In this document: positions 36,802-45,182 of the stretch, in pieces | Layout: the number at the start of each line of letters is the position of its first letter | How positions within the stretch are numbered: position 1 is the first letter of the stretch | Origin: Neisseria animaloris | GTDB taxonomy: Bacteria > Pseudomonadota > Gammaproteobacteria > Burkholderiales > Neisseriaceae | DNA length: 64,000 nucleotides | Assembly (NCBI RefSeq): GCF_900637855.1 | Contig: NZ_LR134440.1 | Coordinates: 124,001 to 188,000 of the forward strand | Direction: 5' to 3' | Program-made: the position numbers and the translations under genes | Notes under the pieces: model-generated | Seen by the model: only the letters and a program-made list of their open reading frames with translations | Told to the model about the DNA's origin: nothing | Databases searched by the model: none

Positions 36802-38292
36802 TTAAAATGTTTTGGAAAATTCTATAAACATATTCTGTTTGCGGTAATCATAGAGAAACACATTACTTTTGTTGCGGGTATGCTGCCAGGTAATCCGCGG
36901 GGTAATGCCCCAGAAATGGATGTTGCGGTGCCAGACGGAAAGGTGTAGCTGTAAGGTACGGTCTTTTCGGATTTTTAGAATCGGCCAAGGCATGGGAGCA
37001 TGGTAAGTTTGTTTGCTCCATGCGGCGCGGGTGCGGGTGCTGAAGCCTTTGGGCCATTCCTGTATCCAGCCCAGCGATGCCGTCCATTGGTGGTTGCTGT
37101 TGTCGGGGTCGTACAGGGTTTCGCGCTGTAAATCGAAACCTCCGAACCATGCTTGGCGCGGGCTGGATTGGTAAATCAATGTGTGGCCGATTTGGCGGCG
37201 GATGCCGTCGAAGCGGAAGCGGTGTTCGTGATTGATTTTTTCGATGCGGGCGTATTGGTTCAGTCGCCAGCGGCGATTGAGGCGGGAATTTAGGCTGAGG
37301 GTAGTACCGAAGCTCTCCGAAAAAGGCTTCAGGCCGCTTTCTTCTTTATGACCCTGCCACCAGCGTTTGGAAACGAATGGCATGATTTCGGCATCAAAAC
37401 GTGCGTTGCGGTAGCCGATACCTGCGGCGGTATTGACCAGCAGGTCGTTGTATTGTTTGTGGGCGGGGTAGTGTTTGCCGTGGATGTCGGTGCTGAATTT
37501 GGCGGTGAAGCCGTGCGGCAGTGCCCAGTCTTTTTCTGCGCCGAGATGATAGCTGATGCCATGGGCACTTTCGGGTTGCGATTGGGTGTCGAGGTTGCCT
37601 TGCTGTTTGACGATAGGGGCGTTGTTGATATTGGGTTCGTAGGCGTAGTTGGCTCCGCCGCTGAATTGCCAGCGGTGGTGTTGTCTGAGTTCGTCGAGAA
37701 AGCGGTTAATGGCTTGTTTTTCGGGTTCGGGTAGATTGGATTGGGCGAGAAGTTTGGTAAATTGGTCTTTGGCGGCGAGGTTTTGGCGGTTGTAGAACAG
37801 GGCGATTGCCAGATACATGCGGATCACGTCTAACTCGGGTTTTTCGGCAATCAGGTTGCGGAGTCCGGCTACGGCTTCACCAAAGCGGCCTTGGTGCATG
37901 GCAAGTTTGCTTTCGGCCAATTGCAAAAGGATAGGGTCGCGGTTGCTTGAGGGCAGTTTGCGGTAAACGGGCAGTAATACACCGATGCCGTCAAAGTCGT
38001 TGCGCAATACGCTTTTATCCAGCAGCAGGTTGAGCAGTTGCGGCCGGGCGAGCAAAGTGGCTTCGTCGATATCCTGTATGGTAGCGGACGCTGCTTCGGA
38101 GGTTTGCCATACGGGCTGTTCGGATACCAGTTCGGGCAGCTCGGGTTGGATGGGTTCGGGTTTTTGTTCAGGGGTGAGCGTTTGTGCCGTTGTGGCGTAT
38201 GTGAACAGCAACAAGGCAGCGGTGAGGCTCGTTTTGGCGAAACTCGCAAAGCTCGCTTTCAGACGGCCTGAACGGTGTGTGTTGGTTTGCAT
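36802..38292 (-). CDS. Slam-family surface lipoprotein assembly modifier
   Basis: An outer-membrane translocon that moves lipoproteins such as TbpB, LbpB and fHbp to the cell surface. The 496 residues start with a signal peptide (hydrophobic run TSLTAALLLFTYATTAQ, cleavage near 36). TPR-like helices follow (about 75-200; LLLDKSVLRNDFDGIGVLLPVYRKLP, AESKLAMHQGRFGEAVAGLR), then a C-terminal beta-barrel of about 14 strands ending in the outer-membrane signature FIEFSKTF. It lies 133 bases behind the receptor gene, on the same strand, with a DUS dyad between. Its natural client is the lipoprotein at the head of this operon. An extended DUS repeat lies within the signal-peptide codons. Confidence 0.88.
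   Translation of the reverse strand: MQTNTHRSGRLKASFASFAKTSLTAALLLFTYATTAQTLTPEQKPEPIQPELPELVSEQPVWQTSEAASATIQDIDEATLLARPQLLNLLLDKSVLRNDFDGIGVLLPVYRKLPSSNRDPILLQLAESKLAMHQGRFGEAVAGLRNLIAEKPELDVIRMYLAIALFYNRQNLAAKDQFTKLLAQSNLPEPEKQAINRFLDELRQHHRWQFSGGANYAYEPNINNAPIVKQQGNLDTQSQPESAHGISYHLGAEKDWALPHGFTAKFSTDIHGKHYPAHKQYNDLLVNTAAGIGYRNARFDAEIMPFVSKRWWQGHKEESGLKPFSESFGTTLSLNSRLNRRWRLNQYARIEKINHEHRFRFDGIRRQIGHTLIYQSSPRQAWFGGFDLQRETLYDPDNSNHQWTASLGWIQEWPKGFSTRTRAAWSKQTYHAPMPWPILKIRKDRTLQLHLSVWHRNIHFWGITPRITWQHTRNKSNVFLYDYRKQNMFIEFSKTF
38237..38270 (-). repeat. extended DUS context repeat inside slam
   Basis: GCGAAACTCGCAAAGCTCGC leading straight into TTTCAGACGGCCTG; compare 4831-4863. Here it forms part of the Slam signal-peptide coding sequence. 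Confidence 0.5.
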
Positions 38293-38374
38293 GGTATGTG
38301 ATGTCGTGAAATAAGATAAATGGCGTAATAAACCGCAGGTCGGTTCGATATAGTGTGTGCTGTTGCACGGCTCT

Positions 38375-38401
38375 GGCCGTCTGAATGTTTTTCAGACGGC
38401 C
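38375..38401. terminator. DUS pair between the receptor and slam genes
   Basis: GGCCGTCTGAA and TTCAGACGGCC with a 5-base loop, 24 bases after the receptor stop. It may limit readthrough into slam. Confidence 0.5.
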
Positions 38402-38424
38402 TTCATGTGTTTGAAGCCGGTTAG

Positions 38425-41205
38425 TTAGAACTTCATTTCAAAACCTACGGTAATGTTGCGGCCGGGTGCGGCAAACTGCTTGTAGTCGGAACCGGGTACT
38501 TTTTGCTGCGACAGCGAGTTGATGGAGCTTTGGCGTACGGTTTCCCAAGTCAGATAACGGTAGTTCATGGCGTTATAGATGCCGGCACGCAGGGTGGCTT
38601 TTTTCCACGGGCGGTAGTAGCCGATCAAATCGACGGTTGTCCACGGTTTGGTTGCTGCTTTGGTAACGGCGCGGTTGATGGTAGGGCCGGTATCCGAATA
38701 GGCTTTGCTGATGAGTTCCTGCGGGTTTTTGCCGCGCGAATGTATCCAGTTCATCGACATTCCCCATTTTTCGGAAGGGGCGTCGTAATTCAGCCCGAGC
38801 ACATAGCGCGACGGCTGGATGGTTTCGAGCGGATAGTCGGCCAGCCAAGTGTAGCGTTCGGGGTGGTTGTTAAACAGGCGTTTGGCCTTGATGCGGTTGT
38901 AGGCCATGTTTAACGACAAGCCTTCGGGCAGTTTGCTCCACATGCCGTTCAAGTCTATCGACGAACGGATATTGATACCGTTCAGATCGGCGTTTTGAAG
39001 GTTGAAGTTACCGATATTTTGGTAGTTGTTTTTGTCGGTTTTGGTGATGGCATAGGCAATCAGGTCGCGGTAGCGGCTGTTGAACATGCTCAGTTCGATA
39101 TTGCCGAAGTTGCCTTTGAATGTCAGGCCAAATTCTTGGTTGAACGATTTTTCCGGCTCCAAATCGGCAACGTAGTGGACTTTGCTGTCGCGCGGGATGC
39201 CCGGCACGTTGTAACCGTAAAGCTCTTGGAAGCTGGGTACACGGAAGCCGTTGGAAACGCGATAGGAAACCGCCCACCTGCTGTTGGGTTTGAGAACGAG
39301 GCCCGCATTCCATGAGCGGTTGGTGTAGTTTTTGTCTTTGATGGCGACATCTTCGGAACGGAAACTGTGGTTGTCTAAGCGTAAGCCGAGGCCGAGATCG
39401 ATATATTTGCCCAAGGCCATGTTGTCGCGCAGGGCGAGATAATAGCTGTTGCCCTTAATCGGTTTGCGCGAGCAGGTTTCGATCTTCCAATCGATACAGG
39501 GATATACATCAGTTATAACGGTACCTAAGTCTTTATAAATGTCGATGACGCGCTTTTGCCCGTTGATAACGCGGGTTTCCGTACCTATTCTGACTTGGTT
39601 TTTCTGTGCAGAGGTTTCGCGGAAAGCTTTGGCAAAGCTCGAATCGAAATGGTCATAGCCGGCTGCAATTTGAACGTCGTGTTTGCTGCGCCCCCACTGC
39701 CATTTTTTGTTCCATTTGGTGTTGAACAACGTATGGTTTTCGGTGTAGTCGATTTGCTCTTCACTTAAAAAAGAACCGGGTTTGTCTTTGCTGGGGGCGC
39801 AGTTGAGCGTTGTGCTGTAATCCGGATAGCGGGAACAGTGGGCGTGAACGGTTCCGGTGTCGGTTTTAATGTTTTGGCGGTCGATGCTCAGCTCTAAAGC
39901 GTCGGCCCAAGTTCCGCCTTCTTGAGGTTTGTAACGGTAGGCGATGCCGTTACGCATTTTGCTGTGCCGCTCTTGCAAGAAACGGGCGCGCGACCACAGC
40001 AGCTTGGAGTAGCCTTCGCGGAGGTCGTTGCGCCAAACGCCGTTATCGTTCAGCTCGAAGAGGGGTTTGGATGAAGGCGGGTAGTAGGAAGGGTAGCGCA
40101 TGTCGCGACTGTCGTAGTTCTGTTTGGTGTGTTCCGTCAGCCAGCCGATATGATGCTGCGGAGAAATATGGTAGCCCAAACGAGCCAGCCACGAACCGCT
40201 GCGGTATTCCATCGGATTGGGGCGGATGCGGTTGGCACCGGTGTATTCTTTAGCCGACACGGTTTCTTTTTTATGCCGCATGGCGTGGCGGCGCTGGGCT
40301 TCTTCTTCGGGCGTGAAAGGCTCTGTGCGGCTTTGGGGTTGCCATAAGTCGGGGCGGGTGGGGGCGGATTTGTGGCGGATAACATCCGGCTCGTCTTCAA
40401 AACGGAACATATTGTCGCTCAAAAGACCCGGTGCTCCGCGCAGGTCGTATTTGTCTTCGTAAACATCTTGTTTGTAAAACGATTGGTTGGCGTTGCCCGC
40501 ATCTTTGTGGATGTCAATTTCGTTGCCTTTGCGGTGGGTGTATTGCAGCAAACCTTCAAAACCTTGATAGCTGAATGCACCGCCGAGGGTTTGGGCGAAT
40601 CGTTTGTCTTTGCTGCTGTAAACGGATTTGCTCGTCAGCCCCCATTTTTCGCCGTCTTGAAGAAAATCGCCGACGTTTTTGGTGCGGTAGTTTACCGAAC
40701 CGCCCAAGCTGCCGCTACCGGATTCAACGCTGTTGCTGCCTTTGCTGATTTCTACGGCAGATACGTTTTCATATTCGATTTCGTTCATGGAACCGCTGCC
40801 GCCGCTGGATGAAGTGGTATCGGCATACGATTGCAGTTGAGGGATGCCGTCTACCGATACCTGTACGCGGTTTTTGTCCACCCCGCGGATGGAAAATCCG
40901 CTGCTACCGCCCCGGCCTTGTTCGACCACGGAGATACCCGGGTCGTAGCGTACCAAGTCGCGGATATTCAGTACTTGTTCTTTTTCGAGCTGTTCGGCGT
41001 TTTTAACCACTTTGCCCAAGCCGGTAACTTCTTGGGTTTTGCGGTTGATTTTTTTGGGGGCGGTTACATACACGGTGTCGAGGTCTACCGTGCTTTCGGC
41101 TTGAGCTTGATCGGCAGCATACAGGTTGCCGGAAAATGCGGTAAAACATAGGGATAATGCGGTTACGATGATTTTTTGCTGTGATGAGGAATGAGTAGTA
41201 AACAT
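38425..41205 (-). CDS. TbpA/LbpA-family TonB-dependent transferrin or lactoferrin receptor
   Basis: A 926-residue outer-membrane receptor that strips iron from host transferrin or lactoferrin and imports it with TonB energy. The signal peptide ends at about LYA (30), followed by a TonB box (DLDTVYVTA). The plug domain has NIRDLVRYDPGISVVEQGRG, GFSIRGVDKNRV and ENVSAVEISKGSNS. A 22-strand barrel follows, closing with the terminal Phe of VGFEMKF. Some stretches resemble LbpA more (EYTGANRIRPNPMEYRSGSWLARLGY, SNGFRVPSFQEL), others TbpA, so the ligand is unresolved. It is second in the operon, 125 bases after the lipoprotein gene. An in-frame ATG at 41205 gives a good secretion signal. Confidence 0.9.
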   Translation of the reverse strand: MFTTHSSSQQKIIVTALSLCFTAFSGNLYAADQAQAESTVDLDTVYVTAPKKINRKTQEVTGLGKVVKNAEQLEKEQVLNIRDLVRYDPGISVVEQGRGGSSGFSIRGVDKNRVQVSVDGIPQLQSYADTTSSSGGSGSMNEIEYENVSAVEISKGSNSVESGSGSLGGSVNYRTKNVGDFLQDGEKWGLTSKSVYSSKDKRFAQTLGGAFSYQGFEGLLQYTHRKGNEIDIHKDAGNANQSFYKQDVYEDKYDLRGAPGLLSDNMFRFEDEPDVIRHKSAPTRPDLWQPQSRTEPFTPEEEAQRRHAMRHKKETVSAKEYTGANRIRPNPMEYRSGSWLARLGYHISPQHHIGWLTEHTKQNYDSRDMRYPSYYPPSSKPLFELNDNGVWRNDLREGYSKLLWSRARFLQERHSKMRNGIAYRYKPQEGGTWADALELSIDRQNIKTDTGTVHAHCSRYPDYSTTLNCAPSKDKPGSFLSEEQIDYTENHTLFNTKWNKKWQWGRSKHDVQIAAGYDHFDSSFAKAFRETSAQKNQVRIGTETRVINGQKRVIDIYKDLGTVITDVYPCIDWKIETCSRKPIKGNSYYLALRDNMALGKYIDLGLGLRLDNHSFRSEDVAIKDKNYTNRSWNAGLVLKPNSRWAVSYRVSNGFRVPSFQELYGYNVPGIPRDSKVHYVADLEPEKSFNQEFGLTFKGNFGNIELSMFNSRYRDLIAYAITKTDKNNYQNIGNFNLQNADLNGINIRSSIDLNGMWSKLPEGLSLNMAYNRIKAKRLFNNHPERYTWLADYPLETIQPSRYVLGLNYDAPSEKWGMSMNWIHSRGKNPQELISKAYSDTGPTINRAVTKAATKPWTTVDLIGYYRPWKKATLRAGIYNAMNYRYLTWETVRQSSINSLSQQKVPGSDYKQFAAPGRNITVGFEMKF

Positions 41206-41330
41206 GATGTTTTTTTGCAGATTGATTTATGATTGTTGTCGGTAACGGTGGATGAGGCCGTCTGAAAACTCGGGCAGGTAAACGGCAGGTGGCGGATAAA
41301 CCGCCTCTCCTGCTGCGCTTAACCTATGGT

Positions 41331-43379
41331 TTATTGCTGTTTTTGTGCGCCGAATACTGCACCTGCACGCACGTCTGTACCGTTTTTGTCTTTACCCGGG
41401 GTATTGTAGATCAGCGTACCACCTAGTTCGCGTGCGCCGGGGCCATAGAAACCGCCTTCCACTTTGGCATCCTGAATGTTGACGGAATAACCGCCGTTTT
41501 GATTGCCGGGATCGAAGGGGAAATTGCCGTCGGTATAGCCGCGTCCTTTAAAGCCGCTGCCGTTGATATCAGCCTCGATATTGAATACTTTGCGGCTGTC
41601 TGAGCCGATTAATGCACCGCTTAACTTTTTGCTACCGAAGTCCACATCGAATGATGAAATGCCGGCGCTGTTGTTCGAACCTATGTTCATCATGGTGGCA
41701 TTATGGCCGTAATCGGGGTTACCGAATGCGTTGCGTTTGGGCGGTTCTACTTTGATGAAACCGGTCCAGCTGCCTAAGTATTTGACTTTTCCTGACTGGG
41801 GTAGATCGGCTATGGGGGTTCTTTCGCCTTGCAGATAGAGGGCATGTACGGGGTCTTGCCCTGCTTTTTCCTGTAACACGAATTGGCCGAAGCGCAGATA
41901 GCTCAGATTGCTGCAACACACTTGTACGAATTCGCGGGCTTTGCCTTCGCTGTTCTTCGATAGGGTGATGGTGTGGGTTTTGCCTGCTTTATCGGTGCTT
42001 ATTTCGGCTTTAGCGTTTTTCAGCATTTTGTCAAGCTCGGCTTTTTCCAAGTCGAAAATTTTGTTGCCGAAGCGCAGTTTCATGGCATAGCCGAAATTGG
42101 GCAAAGGTTTGCGCTCGGCTTGGGTAAGGTGTTGGCGGACTTCAGGCTTTTTTTCTTCTTCTGCAAGCTCATTCGGCAAAGTCTTCTTATCCGAATTGGC
42201 TGTGTCGGCATCGTTGCTTTCTTTGTCTTCGTCGTTTTCGTATTCCACCTCAATCCGTTTGGGAACGGTAAGATAGAAAGCATCTAATAATGCATTGGTT
42301 TTTTTGGGTTGCTTCGGATTGTCGCCGTTGCGTTTAGCACCGAACACGACAAACAAAGAGTTGTCGTTGGCTAAAAATTTACCGGCAAGTTCTTGGGCTT
42401 GAGGGCCGTAGAAACCTCCTTCGAGCAGGTTGGAGTTGGCACCGAAAAACGCTTTGTCCAAGGTTGAAGAGTTGTTGTTGACGTTAGACAGAGCTTTGCC
42501 GGTGAAGCGGTTGCCGTTAAGTTGCGCTTCGATATCGTACATTTTCTTTTTGGGTTCGGTACGTGATTGATAATGAAGTGCACCGGTCATGCGCTTATTG
42601 GCGAAATCGACAGTAAAGTTAGACGTATATTTTGCGTCGGTGGCCCCACTTGATTGGCTGGTGGCACTGGCAATATCGCCGTCGCCTTTTTGGCTGTTAA
42701 AACCATTGCCGGTGCCAAAGCCTTTTCCTTTACCTTTTTTTACATCGCTCATGAAATACCATTCGCCCCGATAATTCACATTGTTATCGACAGGAAGGGC
42801 GGCTGAGGCAGAGGTACCATGATAAAAGGTGTAAACGTTCCAACCTTCCTTGAAGGTGTGCGATCTCAGTTCGCCGGCTTGATCTCTAACTTTTTCTTCT
42901 ATGATTTTGGGGTAGTCCACGGTAAGGTGGCCGAAACGTATGTATTGATATTTGCCTTCTTGCTGTTTGCCTGTATGGTAAACCTTATTCGCGCCGCCGT
43001 TGTCTGGATCGTTTTGCATCTCCATCAGCTTGGGAATAGTCAAGTCTGCATCGTTGATAGCTTCGATCTGGTTGGGATCAAGCGGAATATAGATTTCCGC
43101 TTCGGTGGGCTTGCCTGAAGCATCCAGCAGCGGTTTACCGGTTTTATCGTATTTGGCTTGATTGCGGCGCAGACCTTTCATCACAAAACCTGCTGCAGGT
43201 TGTTTTAAGGCTTCCTGCTCTTCCGGGCTTTGGCGGGGTTCAGGTGCTTTTTCTACTTTGGGCGGTTCGGGCAGGGGAGGCGGTTCGGGATTGACGCGTA
43301 AGGTATCGAAGCTGCCGCCTGCACAAGCGGTAAGCATGACGGTAAGACTGCAAAGTGAGAATGTTTTGAGCTGCTGCAT
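41331..43379 (-). CDS. TbpB/LbpB-family surface lipoprotein
   Basis: A surface-exposed bilobed lipoprotein that captures iron-loaded host transferrin or lactoferrin for the TonB-dependent receptor. I place the start at 43379, where AAGGAAAC precedes the ATG, giving 682 residues. A signal peptide with lipobox LTAC (Cys19) is followed by a Pro/Glu-rich anchor (EPPPLPEPPKVEKAPEP). Each lobe has handle and barrel signatures: YRGEWYFMSD and EGGFYGPQAQELAGKF in the N-lobe, VQVCCSNLSYLRFG, YLQGERT and GGFYGPGARELGG in the C-lobe. An acidic stretch (EYENDEDKESNDADTANSD) joins the lobes. The CCSNL motif is TbpB-like; LbpB's long acidic loops are absent. The longer frame to 43475 lacks a ribosome-binding site. 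Confidence 0.88.
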   Translation of the reverse strand: MQQLKTFSLCSLTVMLTACAGGSFDTLRVNPEPPPLPEPPKVEKAPEPRQSPEEQEALKQPAAGFVMKGLRRNQAKYDKTGKPLLDASGKPTEAEIYIPLDPNQIEAINDADLTIPKLMEMQNDPDNGGANKVYHTGKQQEGKYQYIRFGHLTVDYPKIIEEKVRDQAGELRSHTFKEGWNVYTFYHGTSASAALPVDNNVNYRGEWYFMSDVKKGKGKGFGTGNGFNSQKGDGDIASATSQSSGATDAKYTSNFTVDFANKRMTGALHYQSRTEPKKKMYDIEAQLNGNRFTGKALSNVNNNSSTLDKAFFGANSNLLEGGFYGPQAQELAGKFLANDNSLFVVFGAKRNGDNPKQPKKTNALLDAFYLTVPKRIEVEYENDEDKESNDADTANSDKKTLPNELAEEEKKPEVRQHLTQAERKPLPNFGYAMKLRFGNKIFDLEKAELDKMLKNAKAEISTDKAGKTHTITLSKNSEGKAREFVQVCCSNLSYLRFGQFVLQEKAGQDPVHALYLQGERTPIADLPQSGKVKYLGSWTGFIKVEPPKRNAFGNPDYGHNATMMNIGSNNSAGISSFDVDFGSKKLSGALIGSDSRKVFNIEADINGSGFKGRGYTDGNFPFDPGNQNGGYSVNIQDAKVEGGFYGPGARELGGTLIYNTPGKDKNGTDVRAGAVFGAQKQQ

Positions 43380-43695
43380 TTTATTGTTTCCTTTTATCGT
43401 ATCAATAGTGTTCTGTAAGAATAGCTTTTTGAATATGTTCTTAAGGCTGAACAGGCATGCTGATTCCTTACGCACAACATCTGTTAAAGCATCAGGATGT
43501 TTTGTTATGTATTTGATAATATTTTTATTTTATGCAAAACAGTTTTTTATCAAAGAGAATGCTTCTCTTAAAGAATCAGTAAAACGGGGAGGGGTAATAC
43601 CCATGGGTGGTTTGGCCGGTGCGTTAAAAAGCACTTGTTATGTGAAAAATTTACGTTTAATGAAACGAAAGTAAATCATTACAATTTATTTCGTT
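43380..43695 (-). promoter_or_regulatory. long 5' leader of the tbp operon
   Basis: About 315 bases lie between the predicted transcription start and the lipoprotein ATG. They contain no convincing separate gene. An in-frame open stretch runs back to 43475, and a weak second Fur-like stretch (TTGATAATATTTTTATTTT) is near 43512. The length would allow RNA-level control. Confidence 0.35.
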
Positions 43696-43702
43696 TTTTA
43701 AA

Positions 43703-43731
43703 ATATTAAACCAATATGTAATTTATGTAAA
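43703..43731 (-). promoter_or_regulatory. sigma70 promoter of the tbpB-tbpA-slam operon
   Basis: On the minus strand TTTACA (43731-43726), 17 bases, TAATAT (43708-43703). The -35 is overlapped by the Fur box at 43729-43749. Confidence 0.65.
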
Positions 43732-43749
43732 TAATAATCATTATTATTT
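43729..43749 (-). promoter_or_regulatory. Fur box
   Basis: A 21-base near-perfect palindrome: half-sites AAATAATAAT and ATTATTATTT around one central base. It overlaps the -35 of the minus-strand promoter, the position expected for iron-dependent repression. Confidence 0.7.
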
Positions 43750-43870
43750 TTATTAAAGCGTAAAGTGAGAATGCCAAACTGGTTGAGGTTTCCTGAAACC
43801 GGAATTTGTGAGGACTGAGTTTTGCCGAAGGAATATATTGCTTGAAAGAGGCCGTCTGAACAGATTGACT

Positions 43871-44405
43871 GAGACCTTTGTAAAATAGCTCTTTACTCAA
43901 CAGCTGAAATTCAAACACAGGATTTCGGCTGTTTTTACTCCAATTATCCCCTTTATCCTTTCTCAGATACCCAATCACAGGGTATCCCTACCGCTTTTCA
44001 GACGGCCTCAGACGCACGTAGCCTGTTGGCTGCTTACAACAGGTTTAAACAAATCGCTTTTACTTTGTGCCATCACTTTGCTCCGGACAAAATAAGCTGC
44101 CTGGGCATAGCGGAATTTACGGTGGAGCGTACCGAAGTTTTTTTCCACCACATAACGGGTTTTCAACAGGTGTTCGTTGCGGCTGGTTCGGGCTTTGTCA
44201 GTGGGCGGTAGCGGGTTCTCTGACGGTTCAGATAATGTTCCATTGGTTGCCGGTTGATCATTTGCTCCAGTTTCAATAAAGGGGGATAGGTCGATGTGTT
44301 TGGCAATCATGGTTTGAGCGGTTTGCTGAAAGAAGGTGCTCATGGAAAATCCCCTAAATATCTTGGTAAGGAATTTAGGGGATTAGGGGAATGTTGGAAG
44401 GTCTC
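43871..44405 (-). mobile_element. IS5-family derivative, internally deleted (copy 2)
   Basis: About 535 bases from GAGACCTTTGTAAAA to a decayed right end (complement begins GAGACCTTCC). The left part matches copy 1 at 36225 almost base for base, with a DUS at about 43997. A slightly longer transposase remnant survives. With copy 1 it encloses the tbp-slam operon in direct orientation. Confidence 0.75.
44008..44343 (-). pseudogene. IS5-type transposase remnant (copy 2)
   Basis: An open frame of 111 residues starts at 44343 with the transposase N-terminus (MSTFFQQTAQTMIAKHIDLS). After a short unrelated joint it continues as the transposase C-terminal segment (TSRNEHLLKTRYVVEKNFG, then LHRKFRYAQAAYFVRSKV). 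About two thirds of the normal protein, with the catalytic core, is deleted, and the last codons are shifted relative to copy 1. The open frame could still make a short peptide, but not an active transposase. Confidence 0.75.
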
Positions 44406-44434
44406 AGGCCGTCTGAAAACTTTTCATACGGCCT
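44406..44434. terminator. DUS-pair stem-loop between IS copy 2 and the YkvA gene
   Basis: AGGCCGTCTGAAAA faces TTTTCATACGGCCT; the right copy has one changed base (T for G). It lies 13 bases past the YkvA stop. Confidence 0.6.
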
Positions 44435-44447
44435 TTGCTACCAAGCC

Positions 44448-44813
44448 TTATCTGTTGAACAGTTTCTCGGTGGCAATACGTGCTTTTTCGCGGATTTCTT
44501 CAGTTAAATAACTTTTAACCTGGGTGTAAACCAAAGTAATGACTGCGATGTCGTCGCTGAATCCCAAAGGCCCGAGCAAATCGGGAATACTGTCTATCGG
44601 GCTGAGGAAGTAAACCAAAGCTCCGAGGATAATGACTTTGGCACGTTTGGGTGTAGTGGGTGCTTTAAACAGAAAATACAGCGCATACAGTTGACGGACT
44701 ACCGGTGCGCCGAGCTTACCGGCAAAACGACCGAGTTTGCGCAGAAAACCGGGATCGTCTAATTTTCGGCGACGGAATTTGGGGATGAACTCTTCAGGAG
44801 ATGGTCTGTGCAT
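44448..44813 (-). CDS. YkvA-family (DUF1232) membrane protein
   Basis: A 121-residue protein whose C-terminal half carries the DUF1232 signature: VIILGALVYFLSPIDSIPDL then GPLGFSDDIAVITLVYTQVK. This is one membrane-embedded hydrophobic stretch with the conserved SPIDxIPD motif. The N-terminal half is basic (EEFIPKFRRRKLDDPGFLRK). The biological role of the family is not established. It is a single gene on the minus strand, ending near a DUS dyad and with a short IS-like repeat upstream of its start. Confidence 0.85.
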   Translation of the reverse strand: MHRPSPEEFIPKFRRRKLDDPGFLRKLGRFAGKLGAPVVRQLYALYFLFKAPTTPKRAKVIILGALVYFLSPIDSIPDLLGPLGFSDDIAVITLVYTQVKSYLTEEIREKARIATEKLFNR

Positions 44814-44850
44814 ATTAAAACCCTCGTGGTGTGTAATATGTAATACGTTT

Positions 44851-44947
44851 GAAACGTCGCAAAACTTTTCTTGTAGCGCATTGAAGTGTTGTCAGCGGTT
44901 GCTATACCTTAAACTACTTCCGCCTCGAGGAATTTTGCAAAGGTTTC
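44851..44947. repeat. short IS-end-like inverted-repeat element (MITE candidate)
   Basis: A 97-base segment with ends GAAACGTCGCAAAA and (complement) GAAACCTTTGCAAAATTCC. These resemble the GAGACCTTTGCAAAA termini of the IS5-type elements nearby. No coding remains; it may be a minimal non-autonomous derivative. Confidence 0.4.
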
Positions 44948-45105
44948 GTTCCGTACATGGGGAAAGGTTGCCGTAATTGCAAGTGAAAGTATATTTGACA
45001 GTCAGTTAAAGAAAGAAAAAGCGCAAGACGGTATGCTTTACATAATGAAGGCTGCAACCGCATATACATCGGATGGGCTTTGGTGCACAAGAAACAGATG
45101 TAGAA
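44948..45105. other. rest of the gap between ykvA-like gene and mdh
   Basis: AT-rich sequence without a recognisable gene; nothing else seen apart from the DUS pair that follows. Confidence 0.3.
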
Positions 45106-45164
45106 AGGCCGTCTGAAAAAGCGGACAGTGCGATAAATGCCTTGGGCTTGTTTTCAGACGGCCT
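45106..45164. terminator. widely spaced DUS pair after mdh
   Basis: AGGCCGTCTGAAAA and TTTTCAGACGGCCT, 31 bases apart, 19 bases beyond the mdh stop on the minus strand. Confidence 0.5.
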
Positions 45165-45182
45165 TTTCGGGTTTTAAAAAGA

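Noticed and set aside
43162-43674. 170-codon plus-strand frame over the tbpB-like gene start
   Set aside because: It is antisense to the lipoprotein coding sequence and its leader, with no recognisable features.
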